From: CAVTZP01 sp963739245
GTDB taxonomy: Bacteria > Chloroflexota > Dehalococcoidia > Dehalococcoidales > BS750m-G39
Direction of reading: 5' to 3'
DNA: 64,000 nucleotides
Assembly (NCBI GenBank): GCA_963739245.1
Contig: CAVTZP010000002.1
Span: 1-64,000, forward strand
The position numbers and the translations under genes were made by a program. The notes beneath the pieces are model-generated. The model did no database searches, was not told where the DNA came from, and saw nothing but the letters and a program-made list of their open reading frames with translations. Shown here in pieces: positions 41,373-48,809 of this stretch. Numbering within the stretch: position 1 is the stretch's first letter; every line of letters starts with the position of its first letter.

Positions 41373-43448
41373 ATGAGACTTGCCAATCTTCGTGAGGGGT
41401 GTTGCCTTAGACGGGCGGCTAAATACAGTGTTCTCCTTGTGCTTGCCTTTTTCCTCGTTGTCTCCGCCGTTTTATTCCTCTTACCCAGCCCCGTTTTGGC
41501 GGCACCTACCATCTTTCCTTCAGTCTTGCCATCGGGTCAGGTTGGCACCCCTTATTCTACAGTTCTGCTCGCGGCGCCAATCACTCCTCCTGCTGCCTGG
41601 GCGGTAACTGGTGGCATTCTGCCACCGGGGCTAGCCTTGGACGCGCCTACGGGGACTATCTCGGGTACGCCGACTACGGCGGGGACGTACAACTTTATCG
41701 TGCAGGTCACCGATGCCACCGGACCCTCACCCCAGCAGGGCTTTTCCATCGTTATTGCCGCCACGCCCATAACCTTCACCACCACCTCTCTCCCCCAGGC
41801 AAAGGAGGGTGCCGCTTATTCGGCAACCATCACCGTTAGCGGAGGTGTATCCCCCTATACCTACAGCCTCTCTGGCGGGACGCTACCCGCGGGGTTAGCC
41901 CTGACTTCTACTAATGGCATTATCTCTGGTACCCCTGCTAAAGGTACTGCCGGCAACTATGTCTTCACCATAGGGGTGACCGATAGCTCCTCGCCACGCC
42001 TCTCTGCCAGCCAGTCCTTCACCCTCACTGTCACCAAAGGCTTTTTTGACACCGTGGTAACTATTACCTCCAGCCTAGCCGCCGGGGAGACTAACGTCTA
42101 TGTTGATGGCGCACTGGTAGCCGCACTAGGCGGTGGTCAGACAACCCGTCTCAACTTCGCCGCGGGCACAAGGCCGGTGATAACTGTTGACACCATAGTC
42201 TCTGACCCGAGCCGGACTGATGTCAGGTTCAAGCCTAATATACAAAAAATAACCGTCAGCGAAACCGCCCCTGATGCTACCTTCACCTTCTTCCCGGAGT
42301 ATTTTATTAGCCTTGCCACTGACCCACCCCAGATTGCCTCACTATCTGACTCCGACTGGTATAAGGGAGGCGCGGCGCTGAGAACCGCAGCTCAGGCTCA
42401 GATAGACAAGGGGGCAGACACCCAATACCGCTTTTCCTACTGGCTTTTACCCACTGGCGAAAAGCTCCAGGGCGTGGACCTAAACTGGATGGTTTCAGAG
42501 GGAGGAAAGGTCACTGCCACCTATGACACCTACTATCTGTTGACAGTAACCTCCCCTCAGGGAAAGGTCGATGGCAACGGGTGGTATAAGTTAGGAGCCG
42601 CAGCTAAATGGAGCGTCAGCCCTCCTGAGGTAACCATGTCCGGCATTCTCGGTTTCTTCCAGGGCAAGCTAAAACCGGAAAACGCCAGTGACACCGAGGT
42701 CATGGATGCCCCAAAGACAATAGCCGTAGACTGGAAACCAGACTATACCATGCCCGCTATATTTATTTCCCTGTCGCTCATTGCCATCTTAGCTGTCATC
42801 TTCGGGGTCCGTCGTCTGTTGTATCCCCCGGCGCCCAAGCCAGTTCCGGCACCGACGCCGCCAACAATATTAGTCTTAGAGGGAGGGCAGAAACGTGGCC
42901 TGGACACAACCAAGGAGCAGCTCGTGGAACAATTTCGCCAACTCCTAGAGAAATATGAAAGCGAGGTCAAGACCTCTATAAAATCTGAAGAGTTGCCTGA
43001 GGCAAAGCTTGTTCCTGAGTCGCAAAGACTGCCTTCGCCCAAAGAGGAGGCTTCAGCCTGCGGCTATACGGCAAAAAAGCTCCTCAGAACCGTAGTTGGT
43101 AAGTGGCTCAAGAAAGAAGAAAGAATTGTACCACCCTCCAAGAAAAAAGGCGTGGAAAAGGGCGTTACCACCATCACCCTCTGGGCACGGGATATTTACA
43201 ACGAGTGGGAGATCTTTACCTGCTCTCTAGCGCCGGGACATAGTGGAAAACACAAAGGTACCTCAAGCGTAGCCTATAGCCTTCAAGATACCGTAACCGA
43301 AGAGAGAACCTACACTACCAAACAAAGGATTGTACCACCCAGACCCCACTTCACTGACCAGTTGCCCAGGGTTGATGTCGTTCCAAGTCAAGTAATAACC
43401 CCTGACTCAACCGAGACCTTTGAGGAGGTCATCGCCCCAGACGAATGA
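41373..43448 (+). CDS. Membrane-anchored surface protein with two putative-Ig (He_PIG) domains
   Basis: The 691-residue product has a signal peptide (hydrophobic stretch at about residues 18-43 ending VLA-AP). Two He_PIG-type Ig-like repeats follow, each with a GGxLPPGLALD...GTISGTPT core (about 55-130 and 135-215). A beta-rich extracellular part comes next, then one membrane segment (about 460-480) and a cytoplasmic tail of about 200 residues. The tail contains a coiled-coil-like stretch and a Cys/His pattern (CGYTAKKLL, TCSLAPGHSGKH). The tail is unusual for an adhesin and could signal or bind metal. ATG 41373 lacks a strong ribosome-binding site. Confidence 0.75.
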   Translation: MRLANLREGCCLRRAAKYSVLLVLAFFLVVSAVLFLLPSPVLAAPTIFPSVLPSGQVGTPYSTVLLAAPITPPAAWAVTGGILPPGLALDAPTGTISGTPTTAGTYNFIVQVTDATGPSPQQGFSIVIAATPITFTTTSLPQAKEGAAYSATITVSGGVSPYTYSLSGGTLPAGLALTSTNGIISGTPAKGTAGNYVFTIGVTDSSSPRLSASQSFTLTVTKGFFDTVVTITSSLAAGETNVYVDGALVAALGGGQTTRLNFAAGTRPVITVDTIVSDPSRTDVRFKPNIQKITVSETAPDATFTFFPEYFISLATDPPQIASLSDSDWYKGGAALRTAAQAQIDKGADTQYRFSYWLLPTGEKLQGVDLNWMVSEGGKVTATYDTYYLLTVTSPQGKVDGNGWYKLGAAAKWSVSPPEVTMSGILGFFQGKLKPENASDTEVMDAPKTIAVDWKPDYTMPAIFISLSLIAILAVIFGVRRLLYPPAPKPVPAPTPPTILVLEGGQKRGLDTTKEQLVEQFRQLLEKYESEVKTSIKSEELPEAKLVPESQRLPSPKEEASACGYTAKKLLRTVVGKWLKKEERIVPPSKKKGVEKGVTTITLWARDIYNEWEIFTCSLAPGHSGKHKGTSSVAYSLQDTVTEERTYTTKQRIVPPRPHFTDQLPRVDVVPSQVITPDSTETFEEVIAPDE

Positions 43449-43479
43449 CCTTCAGCCCAGTATCGCCCACCATAACTGT

Positions 43480-43602
43480 CTATTTGCCGAGGGCAGCCTC
43501 TTCCTTCTTCCTTATCGGGCGCCCGCCATGACCGTGCTTAACCTTCTTAAACGCCTCTTTGTACCGTCTTCTTTGCTCTGCCTTTTCTTGCTTTCGTCCC
43601 AT
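43480..43602 (-). CDS. Small basic protein, unrecognised
   Basis: On the minus strand TGGAGG (43609-43614) lies 6 bases before ATG 43602, which opens a 40-residue frame ending at TAG 43480. The product starts MGRKQEKAEQRRRYKEAF and is rich in Lys, Arg and Glu, with HGHGGRP in the middle. The ideal ribosome-binding site and charged helical composition support translation. It occupies the gap between the surface protein and the hydrolase gene. The rest of 43449-43721 shows nothing else. Confidence 0.5.
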   Translation of the reverse strand: MGRKQEKAEQRRRYKEAFKKVKHGHGGRPIRKKEEAALGK

Positions 43603-43721
43603 CGTTAGCCTCCAGATTGCAATTGTCTCAAACCTGTGCTATAAAAAAGAGAGAATAAACCATTTAGTATACACCAAAACCAATGGTATATACTATTATT
43701 TGAAGTTGTCAATAGGCTTTT

Positions 43722-45194
43722 ATGAAACGGTTAGTATTACTAATAATCATTGGACTTTGCCTCCAGCTCAGCTTCTGTAGCTCAGTGCAAGCAGCGCCGG
43801 AGGAACCACTTCAGGCCAAGGAGCTAAATTTTGTTTTCCTTCACGGTGCTGGGGGCAATTCCTGTTCTTTCCAGCTTCTGGCTGATTCTATCACAGCGCA
43901 ACTGCCAACATATACCCTTGACTATGAACAAGCCAACCCCGGGACTAAGATTCAGGTTGATTCATTACTAAGATGCTACCCCGGCGATGTGGATATTAAG
44001 ACCTGGGCGGAAAACATTGCCAACGGCATCAATGAGCATTTCCAGAATAAGAAGAACCTGGTCTTAATTGGGCACAGCATGGGAGGCAAAGCCGCCCTTT
44101 ATGCCGTAGTCCAGAATATCGGCAATCTAGCTGACAAGGTAATAATGGTGGTAACCATCAATAGCCCGATTAAGAGCATGCAAAATTATTATATTGCCGG
44201 TGGCGTAACAGCGTTGGATTATTATCGCGCCCGATGGCTACTTTCCGGCTGGGGGGTTGCTGACTCTGTGGTCCACTATGATAGCTCCCGAGATGGGAGG
44301 TTGGTAGCTGAGACTAAGCACTGGTTAGCTTTCGTATCGGGTGAGTCAGCCCCGCTTAGCCCGCAGTTTGATGTTGGTGGGGTTGACGCTCTACCCAGAG
44401 ACATGGATGACAGCATCATACCGATTTCGGCTCAATACTCTGAGGGGGCTGATGTAGTCTACTATGGAGAGTATTCTCATAACGACTTTGGCACCCGAAG
44501 CGAGGTAACCGACTTCATGGCGGAGCAAATCCTCCGCTATATCTTTGGCGGGAGCATAGAATGCTCTGTTTTTGCCAGAGGCGGCAGCTTTGAGCATAAG
44601 GCTGGTTGGCTACCGGGGACAGATTCCTGGGATGAAGTTGCCGGTGAAGTTCTTGCCGCTAGCGGTAGCATACAGCACTGGAACGAGTCCTATACCACGT
44701 GGCAGGAGTGGAATGATGTGGTTGGGAAGAACCTTCCCCAGGCCCAGCGGAGTAGTTACCAGATCAGTCAAGTGAGCCATTTCCCATCTCTAGCCAGCGT
44801 TAAGGAAGCGCGCTGGTTTCTTCCTGATAACCCTAATAGTTGCCTGCTCTACATACGCACCAGGGCCGCCCCGAGAAGTCATGTTCAGGTGAACTGGAGC
44901 ACCTATCAATGTGGGTTACTGCCCCCCGGGGTTAAGCGTGACCATTATGTGGTTGAAATAACCACCGGCACGCCGCTGACCAACATTAAGCAGGTATCAT
45001 GGTTAAATGATGACCCCACCGACATCAGGTTAAGAATATACTCGGAAGCAGCAGGCCCCTTCCGCTGGTTCAAAGCTAACTGGAGGACCTACTTTAAAGA
45101 AAGCCGACAAAGGAAAGTCATTGATGAAATTCCGGCACAGGCGCTGTCGGAAACCACCCCACTAGGTCTACGGGAAAACAAGTGCTGCAATTAG
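43722..45194 (+). CDS. Secreted alpha/beta-hydrolase (lipase/esterase-like)
   Basis: The 490-residue product has a signal peptide (residues 1-24, ending VQA-AP), then an alpha/beta-hydrolase fold: the oxyanion HG motif in FVFLHGAGGNS and the nucleophile elbow LIGHSMGGKAAL with Ser as nucleophile. A likely acid is Asp in DDSIIPISAQ and a likely His is in EYSHNDFG. A C-terminal domain of about 200 residues, rich in Trp and beta-prone, follows and may bind a substrate or surface. The substrate is unknown. Confidence 0.8.
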   Translation: MKRLVLLIIIGLCLQLSFCSSVQAAPEEPLQAKELNFVFLHGAGGNSCSFQLLADSITAQLPTYTLDYEQANPGTKIQVDSLLRCYPGDVDIKTWAENIANGINEHFQNKKNLVLIGHSMGGKAALYAVVQNIGNLADKVIMVVTINSPIKSMQNYYIAGGVTALDYYRARWLLSGWGVADSVVHYDSSRDGRLVAETKHWLAFVSGESAPLSPQFDVGGVDALPRDMDDSIIPISAQYSEGADVVYYGEYSHNDFGTRSEVTDFMAEQILRYIFGGSIECSVFARGGSFEHKAGWLPGTDSWDEVAGEVLAASGSIQHWNESYTTWQEWNDVVGKNLPQAQRSSYQISQVSHFPSLASVKEARWFLPDNPNSCLLYIRTRAAPRSHVQVNWSTYQCGLLPPGVKRDHYVVEITTGTPLTNIKQVSWLNDDPTDIRLRIYSEAAGPFRWFKANWRTYFKESRQRKVIDEIPAQALSETTPLGLRENKCCN

Positions 45195-45205
45195 GTTAGG
45201 CTTTA

Positions 45206-46318
45206 TTACTTCTCAAGCTCAGCCCGGGTCTTTGCCAAACGCGTTAGACTATCCCGCGCCACAATGCCAATCACCCTATGCCGTTCCAACACTGGCATAT
45301 AGTCAATTTGCCACTCATTCATTTGCTCAAGCAGGCTTGCTGCCGGTTGTTTCGCCTGAGCCGTCCTAAGCTCACTGGCCGGCGTCATAATTTCACCTAT
45401 GGTGGTTGAGTCCCAGCGGTCTTTGGGTACCCGCTTGATATTACGCATGTCCACAATCCCCTGCAATCTAACCTCATCAGCAACAATGAAATAACGCTGC
45501 CCGGTAGCCAGCATGTAACCGCGGACCAACTGACCAAGGCTGAGCCCCCGGCTGATAAGCGGGCAATCTCCAGCCACTACATCCCGAGCCATAGTACCAC
45601 GAAGAACCCTATGCATTATCATGGGGCGACGACTCTGCACGGCTGCGGTATATAAAACCCATCCGATAAATGCCAGCGCCACCCCGTTAAACCATTGATG
45701 TGCCAAGGCCAGTAACAGAATGCCACCAGCAATAAAGAGTAAGCCAAGCCCCTGTCCCGCCCGGCTAACAATACCTGTTGCCCGGTCATAATCACCGGTC
45801 ACCTTCCATAGCAGTGCCAGCAAAAGCCTGCCCCCATCAAGGGGAAAAGCCGGGATAAAGTGGAAGAAAGACAGCATAAGATACATAAAGGCTGACCACA
45901 GGATGAGCCCATTAATCAGAACGTTGCCGGTGTGCGCTAGCGCCGCATGAACCCCGTAAAATATTCCGGCTATTATCAGGTTACATAGAAGTCCCGCCAG
46001 AGCCAACAACGACTCAAGAATCGGGGAGGTCTCCTCTCTGGCTACGTGAGACACCCCACCGAAGATAAATAGAGTAATCCTCCTCACCGGGATACCTCTA
46101 TCGAGCGCCAAAAGATTGAGGATAACTTCACGCATACTCACCGCGGCAAAAAAGAGCAAGCCGGCGACAATCCCAAAGACTATCCTTTCCCAAAAGGGAT
46201 AAGCCTCGGGGAACTGGGTCACCATCATGGCAGTTATAAAGATAAAGGCGATAATCCAACTACTATGTAGTCGTAGGGAAAGCCTAAAAAACCGACCCAA
46301 ACTAGGTAAACCCCTCAT
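45206..46318 (-). CDS. Site-2 protease (M50)-like membrane protein with CBS domains, zinc motif lost
   Basis: The product (370 residues from ATG 46318, behind GGAGGAGAGG) has the fold pattern of SpoIVFB/YUP-type M50 proteins: several membrane segments, IPVRRITLFIFGGVSH, the FIPAFPLDGGR motif with the third metal ligand Asp, and a C-terminal pair of CBS domains. Where the family has HExxH in the first helix (LLHELGHS), this protein reads SMREVILN: the first His is Arg, the second is Leu, and only Glu remains. It should therefore be proteolytically dead. The reading frame is otherwise intact, so it may act as a pseudoprotease or regulator. Confidence 0.85.
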   Translation of the reverse strand: MRGLPSLGRFFRLSLRLHSSWIIAFIFITAMMVTQFPEAYPFWERIVFGIVAGLLFFAAVSMREVILNLLALDRGIPVRRITLFIFGGVSHVAREETSPILESLLALAGLLCNLIIAGIFYGVHAALAHTGNVLINGLILWSAFMYLMLSFFHFIPAFPLDGGRLLLALLWKVTGDYDRATGIVSRAGQGLGLLFIAGGILLLALAHQWFNGVALAFIGWVLYTAAVQSRRPMIMHRVLRGTMARDVVAGDCPLISRGLSLGQLVRGYMLATGQRYFIVADEVRLQGIVDMRNIKRVPKDRWDSTTIGEIMTPASELRTAQAKQPAASLLEQMNEWQIDYMPVLERHRVIGIVARDSLTRLAKTRAELEK

Positions 46319-46385
46319 CCTCTCCTCCAAAAATATAGCTAGTAATGGCATTTTGAGCATGTAGCCTATTTTTGTCAAGCCATGC

Positions 46386-46414
46386 TTGAAAGCGTTTCAT
46401 GAAGGGTGTAATAT
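46386..46414 (+). promoter_or_regulatory. Promoter of the tRNA-Arg(CCT) region
   Basis: TTGAAA (46386-46391), a 17-base spacer and TAATAT (46409-46414) end 17 bases before the tRNA gene. Confidence 0.65.
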
Positions 46415-46431
46415 ATTTGAGCCTGAAACAT

Positions 46432-46504
46432 GCCCCTGTAGCTCAGATGGATAGAGCAGCGGTTTCCTAAACCGCGTGCCCGGGTTCGAGTCCCGGCAGG
46501 GGTA
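46432..46504 (+). tRNA. tRNA-Arg (anticodon CCT)
   Basis: Anticodon stem GCGGT/ACCGC with loop TTCCTAA (CCT), T stem CCGGG/CCCGG, acceptor GCCCCTG/CAGGGGT. The first acceptor pair is G-U, which is unusual. CCA is not encoded. It reads AGG. Confidence 0.9.
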
Positions 46505-46551
46505 GGAGTTAATTTTTGCCTAAATTTATGGTAATATAATTTATGAGAGGT

Positions 46552-46624
46552 AGGAGTGTAGCTCAGTTGGTAGAGCAGCGGTCTCCAAAACCGCAGGTCG
46601 CGGGTTCGAATCCTGCCACTCCTG
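46552..46624 (+). tRNA. tRNA-Trp (anticodon CCA)
   Basis: Acceptor AGGAGTG/CACTCCT, anticodon stem GCGGT/ACCGC with loop CTCCAAA (CCA), discriminator G as expected for Trp, encoded CCA at 46625-46627. In many bacteria tRNA-Trp precedes secE-nusG; here it does not. Confidence 0.95.
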
Positions 46625-46658
46625 CCAGTATTATGAAGTGAGGAGGTAACAGACGCCA

Positions 46659-46751
46659 ATGTGTTGTATCAAAAAGCCAAAGGTCAAAAAGGCCATCACC
46701 CCAAAGAAAAAGACCATTGTCACGAAGAAAAAGACGCAAAAGAGTAGGTAA
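46659..46751 (+). CDS. Lysine-rich 30-residue ORF, unrecognised
   Basis: ATG 46659, with AGGAGG 12 bases upstream (longer than ideal), encodes 30 residues starting MCCIKKPKVKKA; nearly half are lysine. It ends at TAA 46751, 3 bases before the next gene, so the two may be coupled. The Cys-Cys near the N-terminus followed by a cationic tail is unusual. I recognise no family. Confidence 0.4.
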   Translation: MCCIKKPKVKKAITPKKKTIVTKKKTQKSR

Positions 46752-46754
46752 AAG

Positions 46755-46961
46755 ATGAGGGTGTTTATTGGTCTTATCCTGATTGCGGTAGGTGTTTTTG
46801 CCTTACTGGTCAAGCTTGATGTGCTCAGTGGCTCACTCTGGAGCTATGTTTGGCCGAGCATTATTATTGCCCTGGGGCTGTCTTTCCTTTGGGGCCGACG
46901 CTCCGGTCGCAGCTGGCACCGCTGGTGCTGCCACGGTGAAGAAAAGGAGAAAAAACACTGA
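46755..46961 (+). CDS. Small membrane protein, LiaF/DUF5668-like
   Basis: The 68-residue product has two hydrophobic segments (FIGLILIAVGVFALLVKLDVL and SYVWPSIIIALGLSFLWG), the pattern of the LiaI/LiaF transmembrane region (DUF5668). A Trp-, Cys- and His-rich basic tail follows (WHRWCCHGEEKEKK). LiaF-type proteins act in envelope-stress sensing, but no kinase is adjacent. It lies between tRNA genes and directly after the lysine-rich ORF. Confidence 0.7.
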   Translation: MRVFIGLILIAVGVFALLVKLDVLSGSLWSYVWPSIIIALGLSFLWGRRSGRSWHRWCCHGEEKEKKH

Positions 46962-46967
46962 AGCTAT

Positions 46968-47052
46968 GCCGAGGTGGCGGAAGCTGGTAGACGCGCCATC
47001 TTGAGGGGGTGGTGAGCGTAAGCTCGTCGGAGTTCAAATCTCCGCCTCGGCA
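46968..47052 (+). tRNA. tRNA-Leu (anticodon GAG)
   Basis: A class II tRNA with acceptor GCCGAGG/CCTCGGC, anticodon stem CCATC/GGTGG with loop TTGAGGG (GAG), a long variable arm (GAGCGTAAGCTC) and encoded CCA at 47053-47055. It reads CUC and CUU. Confidence 0.95.
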
Positions 47053-47066
47053 CCAAGAAATAGACT

Positions 47067-47093
47067 CCCACGAAAATCAAGGGTTTTCGTGGG
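47067..47093. other. Perfect hairpin between tRNA-Leu and tRNA-Gly
   Basis: CCCACGAAAA (47067-47076) pairs perfectly with TTTTCGTGGG (47084-47093) around a 7-base loop. No T run follows on the plus strand, so a processing signal or a weak terminator is possible. Confidence 0.5.
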
Positions 47094-47099
47094 TGATAG

Positions 47100-47171
47100 G
47101 CGGAAGTAGTTCAGCGGTAGAACGCCTCCTTGCCAAGGAGGAGGTCGCGAGTTCGAATCTCGTCTTCCGCT
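47100..47171 (+). tRNA. tRNA-Gly (anticodon GCC)
   Basis: Acceptor GCGGAAG/CTTCCGC, anticodon stem CCTCC/GGAGG with loop TTGCCAA (GCC), discriminator T, encoded CCA at 47172-47174. Confidence 0.95.
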
Positions 47172-47187
47172 CCAAAAATGGTTGAGA

Positions 47188-47260
47188 GGCGACGTAGCCA
47201 AGTGGTTAAGGCGGGGGTCTGCAAAACCCCTATTCACCGGTTCGAATCCGGTCGTCGCCT
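47188..47260 (+). tRNA. tRNA-Cys (anticodon GCA)
   Basis: Acceptor GGCGACG/CGTCGCC, anticodon stem GGGGT/ACCCC with loop CTGCAAA (GCA), discriminator T typical of Cys, encoded CCA at 47261-47263. Confidence 0.95.
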
Positions 47261-47285
47261 CCAATTTATGCCTGCCAGAGTAAAA

Positions 47286-47708
47286 TCAAGCTGACAATTT
47301 TTCCGCCAAATCACCAGCCACAGGGACCTTGTATCGCTGATTGTGATAGGCTTTAACCATCAGCACTATCCACAGAATAAAACCAAGAACGCCGATTATA
47401 GAACCAAAGAACCAACCAACAAACGGTATGTGGCTAAGCATAACGCTGATAAGATGGAGAGCGCCAAAGACGATAATTGACTGGATGGCATGAAAACGAA
47501 CAAACTTATTCTTTTGCTCCAGGAGGAGAAAGATAACACCACTTATCCACCCGGCAACATAACATAGTAATCCGGCAACATTTGGCTCAAGGTCTACCGT
47601 TGAGACCGTCTTGGCTTTTTGTCTTTCCCTCTTCAGTCTCTCCTCTGCCTCAATCCGCGTCTTCTCCTCCTCATAGATTCTTCTCCTCTCCTTCGGTGAC
47701 AACTTCAT
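47286..47708 (-). CDS. DUF4870-like (Tic20-type) membrane protein
   Basis: The 140-residue product has a charged, coiled-coil-like N-terminus of about 35 residues (KERRRIYEEEKTRIEAEERLKR). A four-segment membrane region follows with the pattern NVAGLLCYVAGWISGVIFLL and the KNKFVRFHAIQSI loop characteristic of DUF4870/Tic20-like proteins. Function is unknown; relatives are small integral membrane proteins of unclear role. It faces the tRNA cluster on the opposite strand. Confidence 0.75.
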   Translation of the reverse strand: MKLSPKERRRIYEEEKTRIEAEERLKRERQKAKTVSTVDLEPNVAGLLCYVAGWISGVIFLLLEQKNKFVRFHAIQSIIVFGALHLISVMLSHIPFVGWFFGSIIGVLGFILWIVLMVKAYHNQRYKVPVAGDLAEKLSA

Positions 47709-47785
47709 TTAAATAATCCCCCTTTCCCGGTTAGCCTGCCTTATTTTATCACTTTTGACAAGCCCCCTGCTCTTTAGCACCCCAT

Positions 47786-47822
47786 CCCCCTTTATCCCCC
47801 TTCCCTTAATAAGGGAAGGGGG
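47786..47822. repeat. 16-base C-rich repeat, copy 2, joined to an inverted repeat
   Basis: 47786-47801 repeats exactly the 16-mer at 1207-1222. It overlaps a perfect inverted repeat: CCCCCTTCCCTT (47796-47807), AAT, then AAGGGAAGGGGG (47811-47822). This looks like the end of a small palindromic dispersed element or a remnant of one. Confidence 0.5.
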
Positions 47823-48158
47823 AATGGGCAGGAATTATTGAGAAAAATATCTGGGGTGAAACAACCATAAAACATGAATGACATTATGCTTAGAAATTGC
47901 ACATTAGGTAACATTCACTCAGATTGTGCAGTTCTACCAATTAGATGAACTGCGCAGTGACGCTATACATGCCATCAAACGACTGGTGATACATGCTTAA
48001 TTAGCTTGAAATCGAATGTTTTGTTGCTCAAGGTGGGTTAGGAGTGCTTCAGCTCAAAGATTTCTCTCGTTAGATTTATTGTTTCGATTTTCATGTTGCT
48101 CCTACCTCCATAAGGTATATTCTACTGAATGCGTTTGGATAAAGCCAATATTGGGAGT
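47823..48158. other. A/T-rich non-coding gap
   Basis: No gene is convincing. Two scraps are visible. On the minus strand an 18-codon ORF (48094 to 48038, starting MKIETINLTREIF) has a good GGAGG site. On the plus strand 47925-48001 reads as a protein-like C-terminal end (QLDELRSDAIHAIKRL) without a start. Both could be gene remnants. Base composition becomes A/T-richer from here into the mobB-radical SAM genes. Confidence 0.4.
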
Positions 48159-48187
48159 TTGACAAGACAGTAGGTAAATGATAATAT
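48159..48187 (+). promoter_or_regulatory. Promoter of the mobB-radical SAM-bamB operon
   Basis: TTGACA (48159-48164), a 17-base spacer and TAATAT (48182-48187) lie 46 bases before mobB. All three following genes overlap, so this promoter probably serves them all. Confidence 0.75.
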
Positions 48188-48233
48188 TAATATAGCGTAA
48201 AATTAACGCAATACTAAATGTGAGATATACTGA

Positions 48234-48809
48234 ATGATACCAATTATTTCTTTTATTGGCAGTTCCGGTTCAGGTAAGACTACTTTGCTTGAAAAAGTGG
48301 TTACCGAGCTTAAAAAACGCGGCATCAGGGTTGCCGTCATTAAACATTCGCATTATGGCGACCTTGGCTTCGACAAAAACGGTAAGGATAGTCAACGTTA
48401 TACAACAGCCGGGGCTGAGGTAGTCATTGTTAGTAGTCCGCAGGAAATAGTCTTCATGAAAAAGACAGATCATGATCTATCACCCGATGAGATTACACGC
48501 CTTATTGATCCCGATATTGACCTTGTTCTCACCGAAGGTTTTAAAAGTGCTGGTACTTTTAAAATTGAAGTACACCGAAAGGTACTGGAATCAGAGTTGC
48601 TGGCAAAGCCAGAGCAGCTTCTGGCGGTGATAACTGATGAACCGCTCGATATTCAGGTTCCCCAATTTGATGTAATGAAAAATAATACCGTCGAAATCGC
48701 TGATTTAATCGAAAAATGGCTGTCAGGTCAGCCCAAAAGAGACATTGAACTTGTAATCAATAAAGAATTCGTTGAATTAATAAAGAAAAGCAAGGCACTA
48801 AAATTGTGA
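48234..48809 (+). CDS. mobB: Molybdopterin-guanine dinucleotide biosynthesis protein MobB-like, copy 1
   Basis: MobB is a GTP-binding helper in attaching nucleotides to the pterin cofactor. The 191-residue product has the P-loop FIGSSGSGKTTLLEKV (about residues 6-21), VAVIKHSHYG, GKDSQRYTTAGAEVV and the LTEGFK motif. It is the first gene of an operon with a radical SAM protein and a tungsten-type oxidoreductase, so it probably serves that enzyme. It is visibly A/T-richer than the ribosomal and cob genes. The GTGA overlap with the next gene implies coupling. Confidence 0.9.
   Translation: MIPIISFIGSSGSGKTTLLEKVVTELKKRGIRVAVIKHSHYGDLGFDKNGKDSQRYTTAGAEVVIVSSPQEIVFMKKTDHDLSPDEITRLIDPDIDLVLTEGFKSAGTFKIEVHRKVLESELLAKPEQLLAVITDEPLDIQVPQFDVMKNNTVEIADLIEKWLSGQPKRDIELVINKEFVELIKKSKALKL

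Noticed and set aside
43559..43780. Plus-strand ORF of 73 codons before the hydrolase gene
   Set aside because: It has no ribosome-binding site or protein-like pattern, and overlaps both the better-supported minus-strand small ORF and the hydrolase signal peptide.
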